Translations under genes and position numbers: made by a program
Notes under the pieces: model-generated
What the model was told of the DNA's origin: nothing
The model's database searches: none
What the model saw: the letters and a program-made list of their open reading frames with translations, nothing else
Shown: positions 1 through 11,577 of the stretch, one piece after another
How the letters are laid out: each line of letters begins with the position of its first letter
Position numbering within the stretch: position 1 is the first letter of the stretch
Assembly: GCA_958430865.1 (NCBI GenBank)
Contig: CAUDNR010004522.1
Coordinates: 187,054-251,053, forward strand
Direction: 5' to 3'
DNA from: Entrophospora sp. SA101
Lineage: Eukaryota > Glomeromycota > Glomeromycetes > Entrophosporales > Entrophosporaceae
Length of the DNA: 64,000 bases

Positions 1-798
1 CAAACGGGTGTGGAGGTATCATATGTTACTGTAGGAAGGCACTTGGCTAATATGGGGTATGAAAAAAATCTTCCTACTGCAACCCCAATGCTTACCACTG
101 CTCATAAAGAAAAACGGGTGGAATGGGCAAATAAACATCTCAATGACAATTGGGAAAGGACTTTGTTTACGGACGAGACTGCCTTTCAGCTCTTCCGAAA
201 CACAGTAGAACATTGGCATAAGAAAGGAGAACGGCCCATTCATCGCATTCCTAAAGATCGTACAAAGATTTTTGCTTGGGGTGGATTTTACAAAAATGGA
301 AAAACAAGTTTATTTTGTTTTTCCCAGATTATGGATGCTCAATTTTATGTGAATATCCTTCGTGACCATATTCCTGAGGTTAAAAAGGTTTTGGGGAGTA
401 GATGGCGGTTCCAGCAAGACAATGACCCAAAACATACAAGTAAACTTGCTAAAGAATTTCTTGCTGAGAATGTGCTGCAAGTTATGGACTGGCCTTCCAA
501 TAGTCCTGACTTGAATCCAATTGAAAACCTTTGGAGTATTGTTAAGACTAACTTTGAGAAACGGATGCCAAAAGACCAGACTGAATTAAAAAAATTTATG
601 AAGGAGGAATGGGAAAAAATTCCAAATTCCACTCTTAGTAATTTAGTGGATTCTATGAAAAGGTGTTGTGAACTTGTAATTGAAAAAAAATGGGGAACGC
701 CATCCCTTATTAAAAAAAATTATAATAATAAAGAATTTACATTTGTTTTCCAACTTTCATATATTAAAATTACATGTGATTTTGATCATTGGTTGTGA
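1..798 (+). CDS. Tc1/mariner transposase, C-terminal part (partial at window edge)
   Basis: The frame is open at base 1, so the N-terminal helix-turn-helix part lies outside the window and no true start is visible. About 265 codons remain. The DDE catalytic core is complete: Asp in FTDETAF (codon 172-174), Asp in RFQQDNDPKHTSK (418-420) and Glu in SPDLNPIENLW (523-525). The last two acidic residues are separated by 34 residues, the DD34E spacing of the Tc1 group. The enzyme cuts and pastes its own element at TA sites. The reading frame is not broken inside the window and ends with a Lys/Asn-rich tail that continues to the TGA. Whether it is still active depends on the missing N-terminus. A candidate 3' terminus lies 45 bp downstream. 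Confidence 0.9.
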   Translation, partial: QTGVEVSYVTVGRHLANMGYEKNLPTATPMLTTAHKEKRVEWANKHLNDNWERTLFTDETAFQLFRNTVEHWHKKGERPIHRIPKDRTKIFAWGGFYKNGKTSLFCFSQIMDAQFYVNILRDHIPEVKKVLGSRWRFQQDNDPKHTSKLAKEFLAENVLQVMDWPSNSPDLNPIENLWSIVKTNFEKRMPKDQTELKKFMKEEWEKIPNSTLSNLVDSMKRCCELVIEKKWGTPSLIKKNYNNKEFTFVFQLSYIKITCDFDHWL

Positions 799-817
799 AG
801 TAATGAATAATTTTTTA

Positions 818-845
818 ATTCCGGAATTGAATGTTCCACACTGTA
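818..845. repeat. Candidate 3' terminal inverted repeat and TA target of the Tc1 element
   Basis: Downstream of the transposase stop the sequence ends in ...GTTCCACACTG followed by TA (844-845). Read on the minus strand it begins TA-CAGTGTGGAAC, and many Tc1/mariner ends start with CAGTG next to a duplicated TA. The matching 5' end is outside the window, so the call rests on position and the terminal motif only. Confidence 0.5.
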
Positions 846-1597
846 AATGAACGTTAAAGGTTTTCGTCATCATTTAATAACATCTTTGATATGATCTCAA
901 CTAAGACAGGTGAATGATGATGAGAAACGTTGAAACGTGCGTAAAAATCAAAAAAAAATCCTCCCTCCTTACGAATCTCTCCAGTGCTGGTAATATCCCC
1001 GCAACAAATACTATTTCAAAGAGGCCGTATACAAGTTAGAGGTTCTGGTCAGAAATAAAAGTGATATTGGAATATTGTGACTATTTGAAATTCTATCCAT
1101 TACCAAAAGTCACAATTCTTTTTAGGGGAATACAAGTGATGATGGCCTGTTCAACAAAGCATCCAATAAATAAAAGTGCCATGGATCAAGCGGGAGACTC
1201 AAGTTAAACTTCTTCCCACTTACCCTTGAATAATGTTCTGTTTTTTCACAATTTTTTTTTATTTATTTATCACGTTTCATACATTTTTCATTTATTCTTT
1301 TATATCCATTAATATTCTTATTATTTGATTGATGTTAATAATAAGAATTATAATAGTTAATAGTTAATCTACTTTTCTGCATAGATAAATTATAATCAAC
1401 ACGATTTTAAATCCAACTTTACAAAACTGGAACTGAATTTAAACCAAATTTAAATTGCAGTTGGTAGACAGTCGTTTTTTTCATTACATAAAAAAAAAAT
1501 AATAAAAACTAAATTAATTATACAAATAGAAATTAATATTAATTGATTATATTATTCCTCTAAGGAATGTATAAAGTCAGAGTTTTTGGGGGAATTA

Positions 1598-1629
<32 letters not shown>

Positions 1630-1652
1630 CAATAAATGATGATATGATACTA
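846..1652. other. Non-coding stretch between the transposon and the kelch gene
   Basis: No convincing coding sequence was seen. It is AT-rich, with poly-T runs and an (AAT)n microsatellite at about 1599-1627, just past the kelch gene's 3' end. Confidence 0.6.
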
Positions 1653-2128
1653 TCATTTATTATATATCTCAGGTAGTTCGAAATTGATTATTTGAGGTAA
1701 ATAAGCACATGCTGATAAATCTAAAACATATAGATCATCATATACTGTTTGTCCATCGTATCCTCCAAATACAAAAAGCCTTGAATCGTACAAAACTGAT
1801 GAATGATATCCGCGTTCAGTTGGCCGTGTTCCATAAACTTTACGACTTTCCCATTGCATTGTAACTTTTATTATTATTATTATTATTATCATTATTAATC
1901 ATGAATCTTATTTATATATATTTTTAATAAATAATGAATGAATGAATGAAAATACCTAAATTCAGCAGCAACAAATCAGATGAATATTGTGTGCCATTAT
2001 GACCACAAATAATAAATAAATATGATCCAACTCTAGTTGATGTATGTGAAAGCCTTTTATAAAATTTTTCACTATGAACTTGGATCCATTTATTTTTTTC
2101 TATTTGTGAATTAAATAAATAAATGACA

Positions 2129-2181
<53 letters not shown>

Positions 2182-3783
2182 CTATTAATGCTATATTATT
2201 AATTGATTAATTACCTAAATCCAAAATATGAACATCGCTAAAACATTCGAGTCCATCACTTCCCCCATAAACAACTAACTTGCTTCCAACCAAATTACTA
2301 GTATGGTATCCCCTAGAAATTGGTGCACGTCCACTAGGTTCTACTTTTTTCCACACCAAGTTGTTTAAATCAGATACATTCAACATGTGAACGTCATTGA
2401 GTGCTCGTGCACCGTCTCCACCACCAAACACATAAATGCTATTATTATAGTATGCTGTAGTATGTGCACGACGTGGTAATGGTATATCTCCGGTTGTTTC
2501 AGGCTTACTCCACGATAATGTATCTAAAAAAATTTCAATTACTCTTTGTTCAATTGGGGGGTTTTTTTTTCAATAATAATGATCAATCATCTTTTTAATA
2601 CCTGTATCAAAAATATATAAATGATTAAAGTATACTGAACCATCTCCTCCACCAAATATAAATAACTTTTTATCAACAAGTGTTGATGAATGTGCACGAC
2701 ATGGCGGAGGTGCTTCTCCAATGACTCTTGGTTTATTCCAATACATAGTATCTAAATTATATTTTTAATAATAATAATATATATATATATATGTGTGTAT
2801 ATATGGATAAACCTTTACAAACATAATAATATATGTACCTGCATCAAAAACATAAACAGTATCAAAACATGTACGTAAATCACGCCCTCCAAATACGTAC
2901 ATCAATTCCCCAACTAAATTAACTGTATGTCCCCTCAAAGCCTTGGGTATTTTACCGTTTGTTTTTATTTTTGTCCAATACATAGCAGGTGCGGGAGCAG
3001 GTTCAATTAACAGGGAAGGTGTTGATTGTTCATTTGTATTATTGTGTCTTTTTCCATCTCCTCGATGATGATAATGATTATGGTGACGGTAATAATTATG
3101 GTGCTGACTATGATTATGATTATTATGATTAATGCCGTTAGATTTCTTCGATTGATTAGTTTGAACAGTTTGTTCGTGTTGATTGTTTTGATTAGATTGA
3201 TCAAGTTGCATCGGACTGAGACTACGTCGAATTGGTGGTACTTGTTTAGGAGTCGAGCTATCAGGAGACGACAGGCTAGAAGTTGAAAAGGGACTTTGCG
3301 GAGAGGTTGTTACAGGAGAGGCTACTTTAGAAAGGAGAAGGTAAACGAACAGCATAATATAAATTTACATGGTTAGATACAATGGAAGATGGTTTTAAAT
3401 GAAGTTTGTTTTAACTGATTTTTTGAATTGATTAAACTTTTTTGTAGATTCATGATTTTGGGACGCACTTGAGGAATTTACCAAAACAACGCTACTATGA
3501 TTGTTATTTGACGATGTAGTAGTAGTAGTAATAATGGTAGAAGTGGTAGAAGTAGAAGAAGTAGAAGAAGTAGAAGAAGTAGAAGAAGAAAAAGGAAAAG
3601 AATGAGTTGGTGGAAGAGTTGGTGATTCAGGATAAGCTGGTTTGGTCGTGTCTAAATCGGCATCACCATCATACGACTTGTTCTTGCTTTATTTAATAAA
3701 AAATAATCATTAAAAAATTACAAAAAAAAAAAAAAGAAAATAATTAAATTGAAAAATTACTTTGATTGACTAGTAGCAGCCAT
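1653..3783 (-). CDS. Kelch-repeat beta-propeller protein with disordered N-terminus
   Basis: Seven exons fit on the minus strand: 3783-3761, 3686-3469 (3' edge uncertain), 3324-2839, 2751-2602, 2523-2215, 2099-1956 and 1864-1653, giving about 513 aa. The first ~170 residues are low-complexity Ser/Thr/Pro/His/Asn-rich. About six kelch repeats follow, each with the pattern RGHT/RAHTT/RGYHTS...YVFGG.D....DTVYVFD and a Trp near the repeat start (MYWTK, MYWNK, LSWSK, LVWKK, NKWIQ, MQWES). Kelch repeats form a beta-propeller used for protein binding; the partner cannot be told from sequence. No BTB, Rab or enzymatic motif is present. From exon 3 on, every intron is phase 1 and falls right after a repeat's Asp-x-Gly/Asp blade end, so exons correspond to one or two blades. 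It shares a 225-bp divergent promoter region with the oxygenase gene. The exon 2/3 junction (donor GTGCGT near 3468) is the weakest part of the model. Confidence 0.8.
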
Positions 3784-4008
3784 CTGGGATTTTTGGGTCA
3801 GATCTGTTTCTTTCATTATGAAAAGACAATGATGGCAATAATGTTGAAAGGAAAGGAAATAAATGTATACAGTAAGTAATGAGTTCAACAAACCAAAAAT
3901 GTGTATCAAACTTTATTTTTGGTCTAACGTGAAATTTATCGCATTTCTTGCCGATCTATTTGTTTTTTACTTTTTCGTTATTTTGTTTTTTCTCTTAATG
4001 TTAAAAAT
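3784..4008. promoter_or_regulatory. Divergent promoter region, kelch gene / oxygenase gene
   Basis: These 225 bp separate the start codons of two genes transcribed away from each other, so they must hold both promoters. The sequence is T-rich near the oxygenase start. I cannot point to a defined factor site. Confidence 0.5.
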
Positions 4009-5444
4009 ATGACAAAAGACATTCCAATAATAGATTTTCATTTGTACAAACAAGATTTAAAAGAATTTTCTGAAAATATTAAAAAAGCAATTGAAAATAT
4101 TGGTTTTTTTTACTTGAAAAATCATGGAATTACTCTACAAGAAATTTCAGAGATGTTTGAAAATGTAAAGAAAAAAGTTTTGAATTTTCTTCTTTTTGTT
4201 TCTAAACAAGAATTCAACAAGTCATTCAATTAAATCAGAACAATGTTATTAAAAATTTCAAAAGTCAGAAAAATTTTTTAAATTGCCATCAGAAGTTAAA
4301 AGTCTATACAATCAAAAAAACAATTTTGGATATTCTTCTTTTAAACATGAAATTCTTGATCCAAATAAACAAACTTTGAGTGATTTCAAAGAGTAGGTGA
4401 AATAAAATTTTTTTTTTGAAATAACAAAAGGTCGAATCACCTTGCCAATTCAATATCTCTTTACACGCATATTTATTATATAATAATTAATTATTGATTG
4501 ATTTTAGATCATTTAATTTTGAGACATTTCAAGATGATGGAATATTAACACAAGAATTGCCTAATATCTTTATGGAAAATTTGGAAAAAATTTATAAATT
4601 TGAAAAAGTTAAAAAAAAACAATAAATAAATAAATTTTTTTTAAAAAAACTTCCAAGTTAATTCTAAATATTATTTTTTGAAAATATTTAGAAATGTCAC
4701 AATCTATGTATGAATATATTGGAGGGACTTGCAATCTCATTAGAAATACCTGAATCAGAAGGCGGAAGATTTTGGTTTAAAAGTAGACATAGATATGAAA
4801 AGAAATCAGGAAGTGTTTTAAGAGCGTTACATTATCCACCATCAACTTTCTTCACCGAAAATATCAAAGAAAAAGATACTAGAGCTGGAAGGTAAAATAA
4901 ATAATCGGGTCTTTTCCAATTTTTCTGTAAATTTATTTTTTTTAAAATTCATGTTAAAATAATATAAAATTAATTTAAACTTAGTCATTCAGATTATGGA
5001 TCTTTAACACTGCTATTTCAAAAAGATGTTGGTGGTTTAGAAATATATTTGAGTGATAGTAATGACAATAGTGGTGATGGAGATAATGGAGAAGAAGAAT
5101 CCAAGTGGATTTCAGCTCCAATTATACCAGGATGTATAATAATTAATATTGGAGATTTAATGAACTTTTGGACAAAAGGTTTATTAAAATCTACAAAACA
5201 TCGTGTAGTATTTAAAAACAATACAATGAATACGGATAGATATAGCATCGCCTATTTCCTTCATCCTGAAGATGATACTCATTTAGATCCAATTCCGAGT
5301 AGATTTATTGATAATTCCACTATTTCTAATACCGATAATGTTGAAGGAGGGAAGAGTGAAAGAGTGGGAAATGATAGTAGTAAGAAAATGACAGCTGGAG
5401 ACTATTTAAAATATAAATTAGATATGACTCATTTTACTTATTAA
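4009..5444 (+). CDS. 2-oxoglutarate/Fe(II)-dependent dioxygenase, isopenicillin-N-synthase-like
   Basis: Five exons join in frame: 4009-4164, 4265-4392, 4508-4607, 4692-4891 and 4985-5444, giving about 347 aa. The N-terminal DIOX_N region begins IPIIDF and contains IGFFYLKNHGI and SEKFFKLP. The catalytic part has the iron ligands His196-x-Asp198 in SHSDYGSLTLLFQ and His267 in STKHRVVF, and the 2-oxoglutarate-binding Arg280-x-Ser282 in DRYSIAYF. Family length is usually 300-370 aa, so it looks complete. Enzymes of this fold hydroxylate, desaturate or cyclise small molecules in the cytosol; the substrate cannot be predicted. An acidic Asp/Gly/Asn-rich insert (about residues 215-230) sits in a loop after the HxD strand. 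There is no neighbouring secondary-metabolism gene, so a biosynthetic cluster is not supported. Confidence 0.88.
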
Positions 5445-6530
5445 CTGATACGAGAAAGTAGTTTTACTTGTTTATATTTATTAATTTATCTTGTTTATTT
5501 GTTTATTGTACAAGATTTAGATTATGATCTATTGTTATTATTTGTAAGCAAAATCTAATCTTTTAATATCTTGTTTTTCACTTTACAGTTGCTATCATTC
5601 TTAATTGCAGGAATTAAATTGGACAAAAAAGACAATATATTTTTTAATTGTAACAAATTGTATCATAGATTATCACATTTTTATTATAATAACGTAAACC
5701 TTATTAGGACTTGTGAATTTAAAATCCATGCCATTAGTTCTTAACAAGTTAAATCAATTTCATAATTACCAGATGGATGGGTCCCTTAGAGGCATATTTT
5801 TATGAATTTCATTCGCTTGGCAGAATTTGACTAATACTAACTTCACATCTGCGATCTTCCCCATGGCAATTGTAAGTTGGTGTTTTATTAATATTTCTAA
5901 ATGCCCCACTATTTTTCTATTTATCATTATGTATATATCTCTTCTAGTATTTATAATGATTCTAAATTCTCATAAATCTTTTTTCGACTGACCATATGAG
6001 CCTATGAGATGATTGTAAATTTGGGAAAAGATTTTTGCGTTTATCACTAACTCTTTCCTATCAATGCCAATTCTTCATTTACGGCAATACTTTTCAGGGT
6101 TAGCCGGGTTTCTCATTCATACAATTCTAGTCGCACTAATATTAATAGGGAAATACATGCTACTTATTCCAAATCATTGCCTTTGATCGTAACCAAATAA
6201 CAACAACTCTTTTTGTCAAGTCAATAATGATTGATATTGCTATCCTATTTCTGGTATTGTTATGCAACTATTAAAAACATCTCTTATTTAAATTAATCTT
6301 TTCTAGTAATAATAATAGCTTTACTGATTTTTAATCAAAACAGACAATACACTTGGGATTTGGAATTCCCGTAGTTTTGACCCACAGTATAATGGCTCAT
6401 CTGCATCAAGTATTAAAGGAAATCATATGATCAATTGATTTATGGACACCAAGTTCTAACCAGTAAAAATAATATCAGATATATTTGTGATCGACAATTT
6501 TTTTCACACTGCGTTCATTCTATTAGTATA
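5445..6530. other. Non-coding stretch, nothing recognised
   Basis: About 1.1 kb without a supported gene. It must include the 3' UTR of the oxygenase gene and the promoter of the EI24-type gene. No repeat or RNA gene could be identified by eye. Confidence 0.5.
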
Positions 6531-7611
6531 ATGTCTATAATTTCAGAAGTCAAACGCGGTATACAATTAGCTTGGTTGGGATTAGTATTAGCTTTTGAGA
6601 ATCGACATTTACATAAACACACATATGTAAAAGCATTCTTTATATTAGCAGCATTTAGTTTGGTACTTTATCTCGTTACATCAATAGTATTAGTAATACC
6701 TTTGAAAATTCTTCAACTTTTAGTATATTTATTTTCTTTTGTATTCAACTACGATCCAAATGTATTTACCGAACGTTACCATTTGTGGATAACAAAATAT
6801 GTTTTCAATCTTCCTTTCCTAGGCTTATTATTTATGAGATACGTTTACCCAGAACCTTTAGACTCGTTATTCATGGAATCACTTCGTAATATTGACGTAG
6901 TTTATTTGAAGAAACATGCTGGTGAAAAAAATCTTAGACCACCTTATACAGAAGCATTAGAACGATATCCATACGGAGCAAATTATTGGGGTGAAATGTG
7001 GCAATATTTGAAAAGGACTGGCAATCAAATTCAAATTGCAACAATTTTATTTTTGTTGTCATTGATGCCAATCATAGGTTCGTTTGTTTATCCAATAGCG
7101 AGTGCTTACGCTTTGGTAGATTCTTTGGGGTATCCAACTGCCATAACTATAGGGATTTTGATGTATCTTACACCTGGAACAAAACATATTGCCATGGTTT
7201 CCTTGGAAACCATATTTTCTACAAGAGCATTAATGCGAGAATTGTTGGAACCTTACTTTGGTAGAATAAGTTTTAGTCCAAGCGAAAAGAAAAAATGGTT
7301 TAAAGAAAGAGAAGGATTGTTATTTGGATTTTCAATTGCATTTTATCCGTTAGTTAGATTACCTTTGATTGGTATGCTATTCTATGGTGCTGCTCAGGTA
7401 AAATATAAAAAATTTTTTTTTTTAATTTTTATTGAAGATAAAAAAAAAAAAAAAAAAGAAAATAATTAAAAATTTAAATTTACACCATATATATATTATT
7501 ATTTTTTTAATTAATTAATTATAGGCTGCAACTGCTTTACTTTTAGTTAAAACAACAGATCCACCACCATCACCACCATCATCATCTCATAATGATAAAG
7601 ATACTGACTGA
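6531..7611 (+). CDS. EI24-type multi-span membrane protein (resembles fungal RRT8/LDS outer-spore-wall family)
   Basis: Two exons, 6531-7397 and 7525-7611 (intron GTAAAA...TATAG), give about 317 aa. I chose the ATG at 6531 (MSIISEVKRGIQLAW) because the family-like region begins there; an in-frame ATG at 6435 would add a poorly conserved leader. Several hydrophobic segments are evident: around residues 38-70 (AFFILAAFSLVLYLVTS, ILQLLVYLFSFVF), near FLGLLF, ATILFLLSLMPIIGSFVYP, AITIGILMYL, and the last around FSIAFYPLVRLPLIGMLFYG. This layout, with the PIIGSFVYPIASAY loop, resembles EI24-domain proteins, which in yeast include Rrt8/Lds1/Lds2 of lipid droplets and the spore wall. The short C-terminus is Pro/Ser-rich and hydrophilic. 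Family assignment is from memory of the pattern; the exact function is not established. Confidence 0.65.
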
Positions 7612-7760
7612 TTCTTAAAAAAAAAAAAAAAAAGTTCATTTTAACAAGATTAAAAATTCATCATTGTATATAGAAGCTCAAGAATAAATACAAATAATAT
7701 TTATTTTTTATCTTTAACTTTGTTGTTTTGCCATACAATATAAGTGAAAGAAATAATAGA

Positions 7761-8201
7761 TCAAATGATTTCTTTTGCTTCTAAATCAGCCCAAGGATCT
7801 TCAAAGAAGGATTTGTGATAATATTTACTAATATCGACGTTTTGATGTTTTGGTGATTGATATTTATTAAAACCTCCACCCCTTCTTCCACCCCTATTTC
7901 CACCTCTATAATTGCTATTTCTATATTGCCCTCTTCCATTGCCACCACCACGGTAATAATTATTATAATTTTGTCTTTGTGGTCTGTTGTTATATCCACT
8001 ATTCCCATGATTATATTGTTGTTGTTGATTTCTCTGAAATCTTTCTTGCGGTTTTTGATTATTATAATTACGAGATCTTTGACCTCTAAAATAATTACCG
8101 CCTCTGTTTCCAATTGTTCCAGTGTCATCACTCCTTGGAGTTTCTAGTTCGTTTTGGTCTAACACATTATCATTATCATTATTATTATTATTAATTGACA
8201 T
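7761..8201 (-). CDS. RGG/RG-rich putative RNA-binding protein
   Basis: A single exon of 146 aa starts at the ATG at 8201 (MSINNNNND). The N-terminus is Asn/Asp-rich. The middle is densely packed with RGG/RG, Asn, Gln and Tyr (NYFRGQRSRNYNN, YYRGGGNGRGQYRN, GGNRGGRRGGGF). It ends in a structured-looking acidic/aromatic tail, DISKYYHKSFFEDPWADLEA. RGG boxes bind RNA and are arginine-methylated; such low-complexity proteins often enter RNP granules. No RRM or KH fold is present, and I do not recognise a named ortholog. The tail is the only segment likely to be conserved between species. The gene is convergent with the EI24-type gene and divergent from GNA1, with only 161 bp between starts. Confidence 0.72.
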   Translation of the reverse strand: MSINNNNNDNDNVLDQNELETPRSDDTGTIGNRGGNYFRGQRSRNYNNQKPQERFQRNQQQQYNHGNSGYNNRPQRQNYNNYYRGGGNGRGQYRNSNYRGGNRGGRRGGGFNKYQSPKHQNVDISKYYHKSFFEDPWADLEAKEII

Positions 8202-8362
8202 TTTTAATAAAATCTTTTTTAAAAAATATAATTTCAAATGTCCACAATGATCAACATTACACGTCCCATATAAATCCAAAATTTTCTAATTTTGGTAAAA
8301 ACCTTAAAATTTATTTTACATCAAACTACCACCATGCATGCTATTTTTTAAAAAAACCAATC
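8202..8362. promoter_or_regulatory. Compact divergent promoter, RGG protein / GNA1
   Basis: Only 161 bp lie between two oppositely transcribed start codons, so the two genes must share or overlap promoter elements. The region is A/T-rich; no specific site is assigned. Confidence 0.5.
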
Positions 8363-9408
8363 ATGTCACCTACAAATTTTATTTTTTCCACAGATTACAT
8401 TTCACCAGAAGTACAAGCAGCGTTACCAAAAGGATACACTATTCGTCCTTTAGCTAGTGATGACTATGAAAGAGGATTCCTTGAGGTGTTGAAAGTTCTC
8501 ACAACTGTTGGTGACATTTCAAAAGATCAATTCCTTGGTTAGTAGTAAAAATTAGCAGTAAATACTAGTCATAACAAATATAGTGGTGGTGATAGTGGTA
8601 GTGGTAGTGGTAGTAGCAGTATCGAATGTTCTTTATAAAATTTATTTTAGTGCATGATATCGTCATCTCTGAGATTTATCTACCTCTGTTGATTATCTTG
8701 ATTAGAACGATTTTATTTTTTGAAAACGCACAATTATGAATACTTTACACTTGTCATTGTTTCACCCGAAGATCGAATTGTTGGAGCTGGAACAATATTT
8801 GTAGAACGTAAATTTATTCGTAACACAGGATTGGTATTTACTTTATTTATTTGATTCTCCAACCTTTTTTTCTTCGCCTTCTTGCAAGTTTAATAATATA
8901 CTTTTGTGTGTGCGTATATATTGTGGTTAGGTCGGACATATTGAAGACATTGCAGTTGATAAGAATCAACAGGGGAAAAAACTTGGATTAAGAATAATTC
9001 AAGCTCTTAAATATATTGGAGCAAAGGCAGGATGTTATAAAGGTAATGTTAAATAACGAATAAATAAAGTTGAATATTGTTCACAATGAGATAATAATAT
9101 TTTTAAAAATTACTATTTCAAAGTGATATTGGATTGTTCTGAAAAGGTGAGGTTTATTTTTCACGCACTGACACAAATACATTAATAAACACAAACACAT
9201 GCTAACAAATTTATACATGATAGAATGTACCATTTTATGAAAAGTGTGGGTAAGTAAAATAAAAAAAATTATCATGATTAGGTTATTTATTAATAAAGTG
9301 ATCAACTCACCTACTCGCTCATCTCATTCAATCATCAGATTTACTAGAAAAGAGGTGGAAATGGCATGGTATACAAACCAACAAGATCAAATTAAATCAA
9401 AATTATAG
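8363..9408 (+). CDS. GNA1: Glucosamine-6-phosphate N-acetyltransferase
   Basis: Six exons join in frame: 8363-8537, 8706-8833, 8931-9042, 9124-9146, 9224-9249 and 9339-9408, giving 177 aa. The protein follows the yeast Gna1 layout: YTIRPLASDDYERGFLEVLK with LTTVGDI, then VERKFIRNTGLVGHIEDIAV (the GHIEDIAV block at residues 103-110 is diagnostic), the acetyl-CoA loop region NQQGKKLGLRIIQAL, the GCYKVILDCSEKN strand, and VPFYEKCGFTRKEVEMAWY. In the GNAT acetyl-CoA loop (Q/RxxGxG/A) the second glycine is replaced by Lys (QQGKKLG), a mild deviation. The enzyme makes N-acetylglucosamine-6-phosphate in the cytosolic UDP-GlcNAc pathway, which feeds chitin, N-glycans and GPI anchors. Exons of 23 and 26 nt are unusually small. 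The start is the ATG before SPTNFIFSTDY; the reading frame upstream is not conserved. Confidence 0.93.
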
Positions 9409-10475
9409 ATGATGCTATTTATTTATTTATTTTATTTATTTATTTTTATTTATTTATTTTTATTTATTTATTTTTAAAGATTAAAAATTAAAAAAAAAAT
9501 TACAAGTTTATTATACACGAACCATTTATATACTAATTGATTGTTGAGTTTAGGTGTCATCCAAAAATAGAGTGGTCTAATGTTTTGGTTCTTTGGCACG
9601 CTATGCGTATTTGTAAATAGCATACTTTTTAAGCGAATAGATAACTACTACGTTATCCATTTTTTCTATTTTTTTTTGGCATTAATAAAGATTGATGTCA
9701 CAAATAAATATCAAAACCCATTTTACATAAAGCACCCGATAATATGATTGTGATTGGCTCGCAAAATTAACGCTTTATTTCGTTTAGTGACAACTTTGCA
9801 CGACTTGCTTAATTCAACTGTTTTGCTTAGCTTTATTTACCCTGCGGGCGTTATCTCAAATTTAATCATTTCAGATAACTTTATTCCGAGGTATTTGCCC
9901 CACATTTAATATTTTAATTACGTATTTTGGTTGCTTTTTCAAGTTAGTGATTTCATTTAATAAATTTTTTTATCTTTATGATATCGCTGATCCTTGTTTT
10001 TCAATGTTTAATAAAGATAAGTTCACACGATTTTCCTTATCCTGTTTTGAACTTTGACTAACAATCTTGTATATACTAAACGCTCATCACCATATATGTA
10101 CACAAACCTGATACGTCCATTTTTCTTGTTGCATTTGTTTTTCTCTAACCACTACTTAAATTTTTTCGACGGTCGTGGAACTCTCTAATGTGATGAATAC
10201 CTTTATACGATTTCAATCAAGAGTTGAAAATCCCTGTCATTCTTCTTCAAAACCCGTTAATTATACAACACATTAGAGAGAAACATATTCAAGACCGATT
10301 TTTATTATGTCGTACAGAGCTTACACAAAAATACAAAAATATAAAAAAAAAGTAGATTGAAAATTTTAAATTTAAGATATTTTTTTTTTTTTAAAAAAAA
10401 TCGGAATTGGGAAGGTGGATTATTTGATAAGTAAAATAAAATAAAATAAAACATAATAAATCTATATACAAATAA
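9409..10475. other. Non-coding stretch with (TTTA)n tract and a 12-bp inverted repeat
   Basis: No gene was recognised. It contains a TTTA/TTTATTTA-type low-complexity tract at about 9416-9474. A perfect 12-bp inverted repeat, CTCTCTAATGTG at 10181-10192 and its complement at 10269-10280, flanks a 76-bp spacer roughly 200-300 bp upstream of the ATP synthase gene. Confidence 0.5.
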
Positions 10476-11026
10476 ATGGCTTCTTTAAATTTAAATGTGA
10501 GTGGATTATTATTATTGTTGTTGTTGTTATTATAATTATTATTGAATATAAAATAAATAAATCATTTTTAAACAACTATATATATTTTTTAAATCAACAA
10601 CAACAACAACAACATGATGTCTGATATATACAATTAAAAAGGTTGTAAGGTGGGCAGCATTGGTATTTGGAATAACTTATGGATTTGTGCATCATAGATC
10701 ATTAGCACATGCCGAAGCTAAGAATAAAGCAATAGCGAATTATAAACATAAAGAAGAATTGATTTCTAAAGCAAAAGCTGCATACGCTGCTAAGCTTGCA
10801 GAAAAAAGTTCAAAAGAAGGTAATAAAAAAATTTTTTTTTATTTTCTTTGCTTTTAATAAATAACAATAATAATAATTGTCATCATTGGAGTGTACACAC
10901 ATACACATATTTAATATTTTTTTCTTTCTAAAATAATCCTTAAAAATAGTTATAACGAATCCAGATGATCCCAACTTTGATTTAGAAAAACTTTTGGTTC
11001 ATTATGGAAGCAAAGAAAACCATTAA
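10476..11026 (+). CDS. ATP21: Mitochondrial ATP synthase subunit e
   Basis: Three exons, 10476-10496, 10642-10819 and 10950-11026, give 91 aa, the usual size for subunit e (also called TIM11). A single N-terminal membrane segment, VVRWAALVFGITYGFVHHRSL, carries the GxxxG motif (Gly17-ITY-Gly21) through which subunits e and g pack at the F1Fo dimer interface in the inner membrane. A charged helix follows (AEAKNKAIANYKHKEELISKAKAAYAAKL), then the C-terminal PDDPNFDLEKLLVHYG. Subunit e is needed for ATP synthase dimers and crista shape, not for catalysis. There is no cleavable presequence, as expected for this subunit. The 7-codon first exon was chosen because it supplies the only in-frame ATG with a good GTGAGT donor. 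Confidence 0.87.
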
Positions 11027-11299
11027 ATTATTTTCTAAATTTAAAAAATTCAAGATTAAACCAAATAAATATAAAAAAAAGAACTTTTTAGAAGATGATG
11101 ATTCTTAAACATCCTTAACATATATATTTATATGTATATTATATATTTATATAAAGTCAGTATATAAATTATATTATTGCATGCAAAAATTTTTTATTCC
11201 TTAAAACAAGCACATTCACACACACATATATACATTCATACATACAAACACAAATTTTTAATAATGGATTTTTTTAATTATTATGATGATTATTATTAC

Positions 11300-11342
<43 letters not shown>

Positions 11343-11577
11343 GCTAAATTAAAGAATTCCCAAAACAAATTTAAAAACAATACTTGAATATTCTTGAATC
11401 ATTTGGGTTTGAGGTTTGTAATCCATAAAAAAAAATTACGTGATAAAATAAAAATGGTTTGGAGGAAAAAATATTTTTTTGATTTATTTGTTTTTCAATT
11501 CGTGTTACAATGAATGGTGACAAGAATATTTTTGTCTAGAAAATTTTTTGTTTTTTTTTTTCTGAAATAAATACAAA
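11027..11577. repeat. Intergenic region with (ATT)n microsatellite
   Basis: No gene was seen. It holds an (ATT)n run at about 11288-11341 plus CA/TA-rich tracts, and the T-rich leader of the NF-YC gene. Confidence 0.6.

Noticed and set aside
3007..3286. Open frames rich in Ile/Met opposite and alongside kelch exon 3
   Set aside because: They overlap the His/Asn-coding low-complexity part of the kelch gene and have no family pattern.
6435..6530. Upstream ATG at 6435 as start of the EI24-type protein
   Set aside because: The added 32 residues are not membrane- or signal-like, and the ATG at 6531 directly precedes the family-like region.
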